Shown here one piece after another: positions 35,980 to 49,100 of a stretch of DNA of 64,000 nt (positions are counted from its first letter, which is position 1; each line of letters starts with the position of its first letter). The notes beneath the pieces were generated by a model. It saw only the letters and a program-made list of their open reading frames with translations. It did no database searches and had not been told where the DNA came from. A program made the translations under genes and the position numbers. The stretch comes from Opisthocomus hoazin (taxonomy: Eukaryota > Chordata > Aves > Opisthocomiformes > Opisthocomidae), in the NCBI RefSeq assembly GCF_030867145.1, contig NC_134414.1:61911397-61975396 (forward strand), written 5' to 3'.

Positions 35980-38381
35980 TATTGAACAGCATTATTTGAA
36001 CCATTTATAAAAAAAGTATATAGTACTTTTTGCTATCAAAAAGAAAAAGTATTTTTGGCTTGTTCAATTCTTTCTTCTACCAACCTGCAGAGCTACTTGT
36101 GAGAGGCAGAAAGACAGTTGCACACTACCAAATCGGCTGTTTAGACACAGCTGTCATGCTACAGTGACACTGGAAAAATTTTGGTTTTGCTTGTTCTCAA
36201 AATATTTCCAAAAAAGAAAATGGGCACATTCCATCTTTTTTAATAAGCTCCAAATATGCACCCTAGACCTGCTAGGTGTCCTGCACCTGTTTAAATAAAA
36301 GACATCTCTACCACATAACTTTCAAATAAAAACTGAGTCTGCCTAATTTCCTTAGCAATACAAACATAATTAGATGGAAAGGAAAACATATTGCACTGAA
36401 ATTAAAGAAAGAGGGACAGTAAAAATTCTCCTCTCAATATTAAATAGGAAGGATGTCCAGTGCAAAAAATCACCCCCTCCCTTTCCTCTCCCGCTGACAC
36501 CTGCAAACGTTGTGACTGAGTTTAGACGATCTCAGGTTTATACTCTATGGAAAACAGTTACTGTTATTAAGAATCACAGTGCAGTTTCAGTTACGCATAA
36601 TCCCGTGGAAGGATCCAAGGAGGAGTCTGTGGCAAGTTGACCATTCTGAACTACTTCTGGGTAATTCTTACTGAAGTACACCTAGGAAAAACACCAGATT
36701 CTGTGAGTAATTATGCCTCAAACACCTTTCAGTTTCAAATAAAATTTCTGGAGATAAATACGGTAGAGACAAACACATGTCCTTAAGCAACTCCAACAGG
36801 AGCTTCAGGTTAGTGGCATTCAGTAACTCTGTGTAACTGAAAAATTAGTGAAATTACTATAGGATCTTACATTACAACAAAGTGTGAGAAAAATCCCACA
36901 CAACCTGTAGATCCACTCCAATTCTGGTAATTCAGATAAATAGATATATTTTATCACTTCACATTAAACTGATAAGTGAAATCATTTTACTAGCTCAAAA
37001 CATGGAGATAAATTAAAAACAGGATGACAAAGAAGCTGTGAAATCTTGCGTCTGCACAAGGGTTTCTCATTTTCACACATAAAATGAACACAATGGATTT
37101 GGATGTTAATATCAGGTTGTAATCCCTATATTTTACAAACTATGATTGACAACCATTGAAACTTCGAGGTATATGTATGAAATATCCCAGCGTTTAATTT
37201 GTGCTGCAGAGCAGTTACAGGGCCTATAGAAATGTGATCTCTGGATAGTGAGCCACAATAATGAAAGAAGAAGCAAAAGCTTTAACAATGACTCAACCAG
37301 GCAACTTCTCTAAAATGTAAGATGATACCAAATAATAGGACAGTTCTTTGCCGAGCCTTTGAGTTCCTGAATTCTACCAATTTCTAGCTCAACTAGAAGA
37401 GATACAGGTTTCCTGATAAATGTGTAATCAGAACATAAAGGAAATGAAATGCTGTCAAGTTTCACTGTTCCACAATCATCAGTTTTTAGTAGCTGTATCA
37501 TATCTCTGTTCCATGACAGATGCGCATAACAAAATGAAATAATGTCAAGACTTGTGTGCTCTTATCTAAAAATGTGTTTGGGTGAAAAAGGACTTCAAAT
37601 GCATTTTTTTCGAAGAAGAATGTGAGAAGTTTTGTTTGAGTCTTAAAAAACAGAAAATACACTATCTTTCTGAAGCTGACATGTGTCACGAGTCAGGTCT
37701 CATAGCCAAGTCAGACTGCTTTGACTACGGCTTATGAAACATTTCTCCAAGTTATATTCAGGAGGGTTGTCAACAAAGTTCAGTTTGTTTGACAATAATG
37801 TCCTTCTCATATATATGAATGCATGTATAAGACACGCGGGATAAAAAAGAAATAGTCATTCTATAAAAACATTCCTGTAAGTACCACTGTCGGCTTTTGT
37901 GCGCACACGCTAACGTGGGATATATGCATCTTTACCAGTTTCACAGAATATTAAGGTCTGATTTGAATCAACAAAAGAACTGGAAGCCCTGTTAAGAGGC
38001 ATTCCTCAGTAACTAGCCACAACCGGATGCAACGGAGTGACGTTAACCAGGCACCTGCCTGCACACACGCTGCAGAGACGGCAGCACCAGTTGCGTGTTC
38101 CCATCCCCTTCCTGGGTTAAAATAGAAAACTTTGGCGTACCTTTAATGCAGCTTTTGAATGTGAATTTTTTTTTTTAAAGTTAACCAGAAAACCTTGGCA
38201 CATTACTAGAGATGTAATGAAATGGCAGCTCCTTTTCAACTGTCTCATTGCAATTCTTCCCCTGAGCCCAATCCCTCAAGATATTAAATGCTCAAGTCTT
38301 TAAACTCGCTTCTTCCACTGCCAACAGAGCTGCAACCTTTTTAAAAGGCATCACTAAGGTGAGATAACACTTAGTATTTAA

Positions 38382-38389
38382 TATTTACA
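38382..38389 (-). promoter_or_regulatory. Pumilio-type RNA motif in candidate 3' UTR (second copy)
   Basis: The minus strand reads TGTAAATA, identical to the copy at 35972-35979 and inside the same candidate 3' UTR, about 1 kb from the candidate stop codon. Confidence 0.25.
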
Positions 38390-39364
38390 TCTGTCATAGC
38401 TTTAAAATAAAATCACCCTTATTTTTTCCTCAAAGCACTCAAAAACTGACTGACGGAAAACCAATCCTATCCGGACGCCACCAAAACTTGTGGAAAATCC
38501 TCTCTCAACGCTGCCCAGAGCGCAGAGAACACACCAGGATTTTCTCCTAACAGCTTCCTGTAAACTGAGCAAAGATAAGAACACGGTCTCCCAATGCCAA
38601 GCCCAACCCTGTCGCAGTCAGGCTCACAGGCTAGTTCACAGACACTCAGCAGTCTCCACTCTGAGCTGCGCCTGTGCTGTTTCCTTTGACACTTGCACAG
38701 AAAACGGGGATACCGAGTCACCAAGTGAGACGTAAAAACAGCAGTGCTGGATCAGTTCGGAAGCCTGAGCTAAGGTTCCAGCAATAGCTCAATCTTGCAA
38801 TGCTTAGCCAAGATGCCCACAAGATTCGTTTGAAAATTAGGTGTCTTCAAAGATGTCCAAAGTAATCTTCCAATTTAAGGTGTGCAGTCCCTCTTCATTT
38901 GCACTTAAAGGATATATGCAGAATCCATACTGCTCCAGAAAACGCATTTAAAATCTCACCTTACTGAAAGAAGCTCTTGCAGCAAGTTTGTTCTGTGCAA
39001 GATTCAGGTCCAAAATGCAATAAATCAAATAATCATTGCCAAAGCATGGCCACATTCCAAACCATTTTACTTAGCAACCCACTGTAACGCCTCTTGAAAA
39101 GTATGTATATATGCCATATTACCATTTTTTTTTATGTGCAGCATGCTGTTTTTCAACAACAGAAAAAAGCTGTTCTTCATAAAAACAGTTCTTAGTAACC
39201 ACAGTAGGAATGTACGAGACCAACAGCAATACATGTAACAGACCTACTAGTGTAGAAAGAAAAGCCATCACAATCAGCTCTCCTGACTAAGAAACTTCTC
39301 TGAAAGTATGCACGAAGCACAAGGGACAGCAATACCGAAAACCTTGAATTAATTTCCAAGTCCT

Positions 39365-39580
39365 TCAAACAGAAAGGACGGTAAACTGTGCTTCTGGGTA
39401 GCTGCTGACTGGAGATATAGTCTCTCGATTCCCGTATTTTTGGGCTGAGTGTGGATAAGCACGACGCTTTGCATTCTTGGCAGATGCTAAGGCTTGTATC
39501 TGCCTTCTAGCCTGGGAGTTAGCAAACTTTTTCATCAAACCACATTTCAGCAGAGACTGGTTCCTGGATCTCTTCCCTTC
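39365..39580 (-). CDS. ABCC4: Candidate last coding exon of ABCC4 with a 71-residue basic C-terminal tail
   Basis: On the minus strand an acceptor, gattttgtacag|GAAGGG, opens a frame of 71 codons ending in TGA. It is in the phase (0) left by the exon at 41436-41570, 1.86 kb upstream. The tail is rich in Lys, Arg, Gln and Ser; around residues 38-46 it reads AKRRAYPHS and it ends FTVLSV. The mammalian ABCC4 tail, as I remember it, contains KRNYPH and ends in the PDZ ligand ETAL. The shared KR-x-(x)-YPH stretch and similar distance to the stop suggest orthology, with a longer start and a different C-terminal end. No domain is recognisable otherwise. The open length, matching phase and position support a real exon. 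The modest pyrimidine tract and weak similarity are the reasons for caution. A different last exon further downstream cannot be excluded. Confidence 0.6.
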   Translation of the reverse strand, partial: EGKRSRNQSLLKCGLMKKFANSQARRQIQALASAKNAKRRAYPHSAQKYGNRETISPVSSYPEAQFTVLSV

Positions 39581-41435
39581 CTGTACAAAATCACATAACG
39601 TTGATGTGGTAACTGCAGATGACTATATGGGCAAGTAACATCAGGCAATCATTTTTATATATTTTGAATTATCTTTGAACGCAATTGTGCAACTGGGGAG
39701 GGCTGCAGGGAAGGAAGAAGAGACAGCACGACACAGCTAAATCTCTACAGATGACAGCCGGACAGCCTCACCTCTTGCCATTCCAAGGATCAAGCCGCAG
39801 GAAGCTGACCTTCACTTTACAGACAAACAGTGGCCATACGAATTTGAAGCTATCCCTTTAAACACCATTTATATAACCTCCAAACTGTCATACACACACC
39901 ACAAAAAAACACGGCTAACTCATTCATTTCTAGTGATAAAGCAAAAGAAGCTACACTGCAGCAATGGAGAAGGACAGCACAACTCATCACATAGTCTCGT
40001 TAAGGACAAAGCTGTTTCCTCAGTTCTGCGATTAGTGCCACACATGAACTTACAGTGTAAGCTCTCAGCTACACAAAGCTTCATTTGAAAAACTTTAAAA
40101 AAAAAAAGAGAAAAAAAAAAGTGAAGTTTAGTCACTCTAAAAAAAAATCCTAAGAATCTGAACAGATACAGAAATCTCTTCCCTAATCTTCCAAAGGTCC
40201 AGTAAAATAACCTCCATGACAGCAGCACAATTTATCATTTTTTTAACAACGTGTGGCGATGCGTCTGTGTTTACTAGGAAATAGCCGGGCACCTGCCATT
40301 TTGTTTCCTGTCTTTACGTGTTGCTTCCTGCCTGTTGCCCTCCTGTTTCCCCAGGGAACAGTTTAGAGTTGGTGTTCCCCTAGCTCTGCTCCACACATAC
40401 AGCAGCTTAAGGAGAGGAACGCATGGAGGCTAGAGGCAAGACCTTTGCTTGTCTTCAGCAGGCTCTCTTGGGTCTCTCTGTGCTAAATATCGGCACCTTA
40501 CTTGCATGATGAAAGTAAAGTTACACGAAAATGAAGCGAGTTGCTGCCAAACTGAGCACTGCAGTCTCAACTGAGGCAACGCTGAAACTTCAGGAGCACT
40601 GAGCGAAATAAAACCTTGCTCTGGACATCCTGTGTGGTAAATTGTCAGGAAAAAAGAAATCAAGTCAAAAGCTAGTCAAAATGAGTTCCTCTATCAGAGG
40701 TCATTTCTTTATCTTCTTTTGTCTCTGCTTCAGCTTTCCATCTGAAAAGCAGAGATGATACAGCCTCACCTCAGAGGCGTATTACGAAAATTAATCCATT
40801 GATGTTTCTTAAACACTTCGATTGCCAGAGGAATGCTCACAATTACGTTACTAATTCTGTACTCAGAGTAGGATTTGAATAGCAAGCAGTAAATCAGGCA
40901 CACAGACTTGTAAGGAACAAGGAGGGAACACAACATTCAACAGCTGTGCAGATCAGAGCAAGGGTACAAGAACAAAGCAAGAGAAAGCACAAAAATCAGA
41001 ATGCGACCACACTCCCAGAGACCATAATATAACGCGCAGGTACTCAACCTCAAACTAGAATTTGATAGGTCCTTTAAAAAATATAGAAATAACACATAAA
41101 TGCCAGACTCCGCAACCCTAACTTGTTTTTACAGCAAGTGTCTCTAAGATCAATGCCCAGCACAGGTGAGCATGTCATACATTATTTACACTTAACCGTT
41201 CTGTGTACATACAGAACGACGCAAGAAATCCAAACAGTCTTTCAACTCAGGGTATACAAATACACTTATCATCTGGAAGTCTGTGTATATCCCACTAAAA
41301 GAAGTGCTGAAAATGCTGGCTTAGCCTTGCAAAGCCGACAGATTCTGTTGTGGAAGGCTTACTGTAACACTGAATATGCTAACGAGGTAAACAAACTGCA
41401 GAGACAAACTTGATTATCCTCTCTTCTAAAATTAC
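39581..41435 (-). other. ABCC4: Intron between the last two coding exons of ABCC4
   Basis: This 1.86-kb intron runs from the gtaatt donor to the tttgtacag acceptor on the minus strand. It is AT-rich with A/T homopolymer runs near 40094-40150. I see no CR1 copy and no further ABC-like coding sequence. A moderately GC-rich patch near 40240-40400 has repeated tttcctg/cctgtttcc (ETS-like GGAA) motifs but no other support for function. Confidence 0.6.
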
Positions 41436-41570
41436 CCGTTTCGCTGTTTCAATCAGAGAAGTCGCTTCAGTCTTGCCCACTTGTTGCACCATTTTGTAAA
41501 ACAAGCCATCTTGTTCTTGCAGCAAAATGTAAGGTTCACCATATTCTTTCAGTCTTCCTGCATCTAACAC
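41436..41570 (-). CDS. ABCC4: ABCC4 (MRP4) coding exon, end of nucleotide-binding domain 2
   Basis: This 135-nt exon has 45 codons, phase 0 at both ends, and starts [18 protein letters not shown]. It encodes the last beta-strands and terminal helices of the second ATPase domain of ABCC4, including [13 protein letters not shown], a signature of the ABCC4 C-terminus. The acceptor is ctttaacag|GTG and the donor is CGG|gtaatt. The acceptor joins in frame with the exon at 58730-58835 across a 17.2-kb intron. If the donor is not used, reading continues 18 codons into the intron before a stop, so a short retained-intron C-terminus is possible. The mammalian protein follows this point with a tail of roughly 35 residues, which must be supplied by another exon. 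Confidence 0.93.
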
Positions 41571-42499
41571 CTGTTAAAGCAGCAGAAACCAACATATTAA
41601 CATAAGAAATTAAAAAATAAATATTAGAGACTACAAGAACGTGGGGAATGTATGCACTTTAAGTGCTAAGATGAATTTTGTATCCTGAAAATTAAATACG
41701 TCCTCTTCAAACTAGCATAGCTCTTCTTCAGTTTACAGACCTGTCGTATGATTTCAGAGTGCCCTACAGCCATTCCACCTATAGGAATCCAATGCAAAGT
41801 TATGCAGAATACGGAAATACAATGGCTGTGAAGCCAACAAAGCAGATTATAAGATTCACCGTGTAAGAAAGAAATAGAGAGGCCTAAAATGGGTTCCAAA
41901 GTAAACGGCTGTGGGTAAAAACCACGCGATAACCACCAAGACAGTTAAGGGGAGAACAAGTAGGTCTTTTGGATTAGCGGAGGTGAAGATGTAATTAAAG
42001 AAAATGAGGGTGTTGCTGAAAAGATAAACAACTTCTCGCATCAGTTTCTGCCAACTACATTACAAAGATACCTTACCCTGAACCTATTCTTTCTACATAA
42101 AAAAGGATGAGATGCCACCAGGGACATAGGTACCCAAAAGAGAGGAAGGGAGAAGGGAAAAACAACAGAGAAATTAAACAGGCATTAAGTCAGCAAGCCA
42201 CAGAGGATATATACAGTCAAAATATCAGAAAAAATATAAAAATAAGATGACTGAACCTCTAAGAAAATATGCTCATACTAGTGACTCTATTTAAGGACTA
42301 CATGGTAGCAAATATTGTACTTACATTTTGAAAAGCTTTATGGGATTAATTCAGGGAACTTTTAGGCTAGCATATATATTTTGAGATAAGACAGCAATTT
42401 AGTTAAAGCAATCATTAAAACACAAGTAGCAGACACACAGATCACAGGTAGAATTTGCTCTCCGCAGTTTTAGCAAAAGTAAATTGTACCTCACAAATG

Positions 42500-43100
42500 T
42501 GATACAATTCTTAATGCACCAGAAGAAAACTAAAGCAGAAATGGTCTATATGGATTTCCAGAAAGGTATTTGGCGTAACTAAATAGCTGTGCTACAAGGG
42601 ACAAATTTTTTTCAAGAACTTGGAAAGACAACAGAGATTAGAAATAAACCGTGCGTTTTTCTTTGTGGAAAGGTGACCAGGTAAGAACTGGTGAGAACCA
42701 CACCATTCTGGCATATGTGGTAGCTACGTATGTGTTAGTCATCAGAAAAAGGGGCTATCAGAAAAGTGACAAACCTGCACATGACACAAACACATGCAGG
42801 TAAGTCTAGACCACAGGAGGTTCAGATACACTTAACTAACCTAAGAGAATGAGAAACACAATGGCAGGGAAAAGTCAATATTGACAAATGCAATGCACTC
42901 AAATACTTAACTGGCTTATAAATTAATGGTATTGACTCAAGAAAGAGATCTGGGTATCAGTCTACAAGCTCAGTGCTTTAGTCCAGCTGTAGAAGAGAAG
43001 TAATTCAGAAAATATTTTTGTTCTTATACAAATAAAAAAATGAATACTCAGGGCACACAACTGAAAAATATACTGCCACAACAGAGGGACTTCAAGGACT
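42500..43100 (+). mobile_element. Very decayed CR1/L3-like LINE fragment (tentative)
   Basis: Scattered words match the CR1-type reverse-transcriptase order on the plus strand: gtctatatggatttccagaaagg (like VYLDFxKAF), then gacaaatgcaatgcactc (like NKCKVLHL), then gaaagagatctgggtatcag (like EKDLGVI). Spacing and order fit, but frames are broken throughout and no 3' tail is visible. Confidence 0.45.
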
Positions 43101-46100
43101 CATAATCCAAGCCATAACTGTGGTGTACACACTTGTAAGCAAAATAAAAAAAACTAAAAAATTAATAAAAGATATTATAAGGACAACTTCCAAAATAACA
43201 AAAATAGTTTTCAAACTTCTGTTTGAAGGAAGAAACTCCAATAAGCTTGTAGATAAATTCAAAGTCCTGTGAGGAAACATTCAAATGTGCGCTTTGCCTG
43301 TGCACCTCCTTAAAAAGCAAAACATCCTGATGGCCAAGAGCTGGGCAGATCATCTCCAGGTGGCCTGGCCCCCTGTCAGTGACAAAACCCGCTGTGAAGT
43401 GTGACAGCTGAGCTAATCCCTCTGCCTGCGATGGCGTGAAAATTACACACTGCCCAGGCGGCTGCCGGCTTGTTTGACAACAGGGACCCGGCACCAGGGA
43501 AAAAGGCGCCCACTCCGTTGCTTCTGGTTCAACTAAGTACATGGCTTTTGAAACGAAAATAACTCAGTCAACAACAACCGCACAATTACGTCAAATTTTA
43601 TAAACTGTATACGCAGAAACCTACAAGAAGTTATCTGCTGTTTTCAAAAGCTCGTATCTTAGAGCACTCAGCTTATACCATGATTCTCCTTTGCAGGCGA
43701 TTTCTGACACTGTTTGGCATGCAGCGGAATAAAGTGCTTGTGTAAAAATTTTGAAGTATCAGTAATACTGCATAGCACAATGTATAGTCACTTAATATAC
43801 TATAGATGCAGTGCTCCACCTGCAAAGGCATGCTTGTGCAGATGTCAGTTTTTCAGTATGTTTAGTCCTATCCCATTTAATTTGAATATGTAAGGATTAA
43901 TTACAAATACCATTTTAATTCCCATCTTTTATTACTTTTTTTTTTTACTACAGTATGTCACAGGTAAGGACAGCTTCTTTAAGAATGCAATAAATTAATC
44001 TATCATATACAGTTCTACATAATAATTAAAATGGGGTGCCACAGCACAGGACATCTCTGGTGCCTTGATTAAGCGTAGGTTTTTTTCAGCATAGCACTAG
44101 ATTATGTAACCACTCGTTAAGAAACAGAACAAAAAGCATCTTAATTAAATGTGTCTCTGAAGTAAAAAACTACAATATAAAAGTCAAGGATTTTAAAAAA
44201 TTTACATTACTGTGGTATTTGAATTTTAATTTTGCAAATATCTGAAACAACCACAAACATGGACAATCCTTCCTCTCCAGAGAACCTGGGAGGGAAAAAG
44301 GAAACATTTAGTCTTCCTTGACAAGTTTTAAACAGCCAAGTCCAGAAGATGAATGGACAGAGTAAGCGATTTGTGTGTCCAGAAAAATTCCATTCACATT
44401 TTAAACAAACTATTAATCTATTCATATCCTTTTCTTGGGGAATAAAAACAAACGTGTTATGAAAATAGACAGAACAAACACAGGGAAAACAAGCTGTGTT
44501 ACTTTCTTTCCTTTCTTTTTTTTAAATCTGGAAAAAAAGAAAAAAGAATGAAACTGAACAGACAACATCATTCCTAGAAGTCAGGAACACTCTACAAACT
44601 CTGTTCACCAAGGAAAAACACTGTTTCTACACTAACTGCTGTCATCTACGAGACAGGGGACAATTTAAGCTCATTTACTTGGTAGTTATACATTTTTTAA
44701 AAAACGCTTAGACAAAGAGATAGGTTCTCTGGAGAAACACGTGCTGATAAAATTTAAATAAATAAGTAGGTACTTTGGCAAAGGCTTTGCATACTCTTAC
44801 TCACTGACTCCAAGCCAAATTAAAATCATTAGGACTTCAAAAAGCCAGCTAATCATTCAGGAAAGGCGGAATCTGCTGTTTACTAGCCACATATTTTCTG
44901 ATCAATTTGCACACAACGCTTATCACTACATAATACGACCGAATTGAACTCAGATGCGTTCCAAGGCAGTTGTACCAGTGGAACTTGACACAGAAAAGCC
45001 AGAGAAGCTTGTAGCTGGCGAAATCAGATCGGCACCACGATTACGGAGGACACGCGCAGGAGCACGGGACTCTGAATCAGACTGGGATTTCATTACAGAC
45101 TTTAACGCAGATATTGAGAGAGGGGGATTTGGGAGATTACATTCAACTTTGCAGCTCCTTGGTCCAACCTTTTGTAAAATACACCAAATATAGCCTCATA
45201 ATCATCCTGTGGGAGTTAAGTGCCTGTGAAGTACTTGAACAGCTCAGAGTAAAATAAACACAAAAAAAAGCTGTATAAATCTAAGAAGCCATATGCAAAC
45301 CAGGGCCAGATCGTCCACTGTCTTTCATGGGCACTCTTTTACCTCGCCTGCACTCTTCCTGCCTTTTAGTCAGATCCTTATGACCACACTGGTATTTTCT
45401 CAAGCAGAAGAGTAACTCCAACACAACAAAAATTACAAAATTGGCTGCTGATGATCATGCAAAAGAGCACGCAAGAAAATTCTTATTCAACGGAATTTGC
45501 TGACCTCCTTGTATGAGATGAAATTGCTCTTATAGCTATCCAACCCACCCTTACTCAGACAGCATTATTCAGACATTTTATGTTTAAATAGGGCTTAAAT
45601 GCTGTATTCTTCTCGAGTTAAATCCTCTCACGCCAACTAATTCCGCTCCCTCTAATGCTTCACCCTGATTGAACAGTCCGAGGCAGGCAGCGACTGCTCA
45701 TCCCAGCTGTGAATTTTTCAGCAGGATAAGCACTATGTTGGGTAGATGGCAACACACTTTTGAACAGCACTTTGACATGTGGAGGCACAGAGTAACACAG
45801 AAAGAGTGGGATTTAAAACATGTTAGGGAAGGGGTAGAGAAACACAAAAGAAGTATTTGAATTTGACTGACCTGCAAAGGCAAACATGAAAATGGAGTTA
45901 TTAGCCACTTACATACGTTGTGTATGCTAGTGCTAGCTAGCACAAAGGACTACTTGCCTATGCCACAAAAACGTTGCTGAACTAAATTTGTGTAAGTTTT
46001 GGCAACTACGAGATAGTTGTCCATTTTTGCCTCATCTGTATCCCACCAGGGTATCTACCTCCACTCTGTCTAGGCGTCCCCCCCAACCCCAAAGGCTGCA

Positions 46101-49100
46101 GTACTTCCATTCCACAGCCTTATAGTTTAATGTATTAACCATGTCAAAAAAAAGGGGAGAAGACAAAAAGGAAAACATAAAATGATGAAAAAGAAATCAG
46201 AGATCTGTTTCACAAAGAAAAGAGAGAACCAAGACAATGAAGTACGAGGACACTACAAAAAGATAGTCCAGGCTCCAGCAGAGACATAGGCAGCAGAACC
46301 AGGACAGCATCACTTCTATCTGATGATTCCTGCAACTAATCTACGTTGTTCTGTGGCACAGGACTTTGGAAAAGCAAATATTCAGTTTGTAAGTGAATTT
46401 AAAGTCTTCTTTGGGGATTAATATAAGTAAGAGAAGTGTCATTAGCCCCAGAAAGAACACAGACCCTTAAAGAAGCTGCAACAAAGAGCCTGTACTTATG
46501 GCTATCCACAGACACAAAAAGAAAGTTCTAAATCCTGCATTTTCTAACTTTCAGCAACAAAAGCAGACAAACCAAGAGAACAATAGTTATAAAACATTTT
46601 GAGAAAAAAAAACAGTCCAAGGTTGGAAGTGTTCAGCTACAGAGGAGGGGGGCATGAGAATTTAGTACAATTATTATTGAGGAATGACTAGTATTCCTAT
46701 TCACGTTCATCTTCACCATAAAGCCAGAGGGAAAATGGGACATTTAAGAATTGATCATAAATGTTTTTATTTCCTATTCAAAAGGAAAATAATTCAAGCA
46801 AATTATCTCCTAGGGAATACATCTGATTTAATTTAGACTTTGGAGAAGACATCACCAAACAACAAAATTATTATTAAAGTTCAAAACTCTGCTAGGAGTA
46901 CAACTTTAAACAATGTTTTCCTCAGAGAGCACACATCAAGATGATCTTCAATGAGGTCCTGGGAAGAGGAGAATATTCAGGAGATGCTTCTGGTTACATC
47001 ACATTATAAGAAATATATTTACCCAAGACAATACATAGCTTTGTGGGAAAGAGTCAACAGCCTGTGCTCCAGTTGGCATTAAGTTCAGATGCAAGCACGT
47101 TCTGTCTCCTCCGTCCAACATGGTTTGTCAAAACAGATCAGAAACATGTACATACTTCTCTGAAGAATCATTTATGAATATCAACTTATCTGAACAGGTT
47201 TGTGAACACTGAAGAACAATGAGAAGGCTGCAAATATCACTCAGGAACCATTTTCAAGTTTGGTGGGGGTTTTTTTTTGCTTTTAAAGGGATTTTTACTT
47301 TTGTTTTTTTTTCCTTTTTTAAAAATGTTTGGTGGTGGAGCTTTGTTTGGCTGTCTTTTGTTTTTTCTGTTTTGATTTTTTTTTAGTCTTCAGGTTTAAT
47401 CTAAGCATTCCCCAAGCTCCTTCAGGGTTCCTAGACAAATTACCAGTAACCCCAGACAAATTTGGTATCAAATAATGTACATTTCGTATATCATGTGTAC
47501 AAACAAAGCAGAGCACACTTGGGCATTTACCTTCTTATAACTGAATTATCATTTCCAGACTTTCCAAATAATTCACCTCAGCAGAACTTAATTTTGCTGT
47601 AACAATGCCAAATCTGCCAGAGGTCACTGTGATTTGACACGTACCCCCTGCTTGCCTTACCGATTTCACAGAAAAGGCAACTTCAGACATCTTGTTCTGT
47701 AACCAGAAATGGTGGATTTCTTTAAACTGAAATTACTCTTGAGCTATAACTCAGGGAAAACTGAGCATGCAACATTGGCTGGTAAATTGTTCCACATAGG
47801 AGTTAGCTACGTTTTTCTTGCAGAGGCTTGAAAATCTACCCTTCTTTTCTTTTTTTCTCCATCTGTTGGCCACACCACTGCAAGCTGGCTGGAACGTTGG
47901 GGGAAAAAATATCAATTATATATGTAGTAATAAGTCTTATTCTACATCATTCGATATTAACTCCTTCTCTATCCTGTTGCAAGAAAGAAGCCTGTTAACC
48001 AGTCACTGCAGATGTTTCTTGTATTGGTCAGTTTCCTCACCTCAAAACATCTGATACACCAGCACAAGTTCAACCTTTCCCTTAGAGAGTACGAAGGGAC
48101 CTCATGCCAGTTCTTACCAACAGCTGTACATGCTGACAAAACTCTCCCTTGGTCAATCAGTAATGACTGCTTCCGTCACTGTAAAGCCACATTTCTCAAT
48201 GGGGATTGCAGAACGACTCAAATGTGGCCCCGAAGTGATATGAGATACACTTCAGCTTAAGAAATCCCACTCTTTAATAAGGCTTTTGAGGGTCTTAGGA
48301 AGTCAGATAAGCTACAAGGATATTCTACTTTTCAAGAGGGTAAGGGATACTGTTGCAGATGATTGGGCTTGTCTCTTGGTTTTATCAGTGTCTGATGACA
48401 ATGAACATGTGGCTGAGCTGCCACGCACACAGCTTTACGTTACCAGAAACTCTCTGCTCAAAGCATCAGCCACCAGCATGTCCAGCGCTAATTTGGTTTT
48501 AAACAGTAATATAGTATTTCTGGGAGCACAAAAAATCATTCTCTAAAGATGTGTTAGTATTTCTAGCATGGTCTGGATTCCATACCATCGTGTTTAAAGA
48601 AACATGACCTGACCGTCCTGTCCTTACACTGATGGAAACACACTCACTCACAAACGCCTGACAGAATGAGAGATCAAGGCTCATCAAACATTGGCTTCAC
48701 TTCCTGCAATAATTCAAATCCAGCTCTCCATTTGAATGCTCCCAGCTAAAATACTGCCTCAGTTGTTGCATTTAGGCAAAAGAAGAATCTTGTTGGGCAG
48801 CCCTCTGGAAATTGGGAGCAGCTTTTAAGAACTCAAAGATGCCAAGGTTTTGGAGAGGTGTGGCTTAAAACTGGCTAAGAGAATTAACAATCCTAATATC
48901 TTTTCAAGCTCATTGGGATTTTGACTCATTTTAGAGACAGCTGGGCCAGGTGTGATATTTACAACTGTCATAGACACTAGCTCAGCTCACAACACTTACT
49001 CTGATACATGACCATAGCACACAGCCGTTATTTTACAGAAAACTTGGCCTAAACATCAATGTAATTTCTTCTCCTAATGGTAAAGATGCATAAATTATTA

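Larger units (their letters stand above)
32215..39364 (-). other. ABCC4: Candidate ABCC4 3' UTR (about 7.1 kb)
   Basis: Downstream of the candidate stop codon the minus strand is AT-rich and unique, with no CR1 fragment that I can see over about 7 kb, unlike both flanks. It contains two exact Pumilio-type TGTAAATA sites (minus strand, at 35972-35979 and 38382-38389), many AU-rich motifs and several AATAAA hexamers. I place the distal end near 32215 because the AATAAA at 32240-32245 is followed by GT-rich DNA. Earlier polyadenylation, for example at hexamers near 33005 or 35293, would give shorter forms. The extent is inference; only the motifs are seen. Confidence 0.4.
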
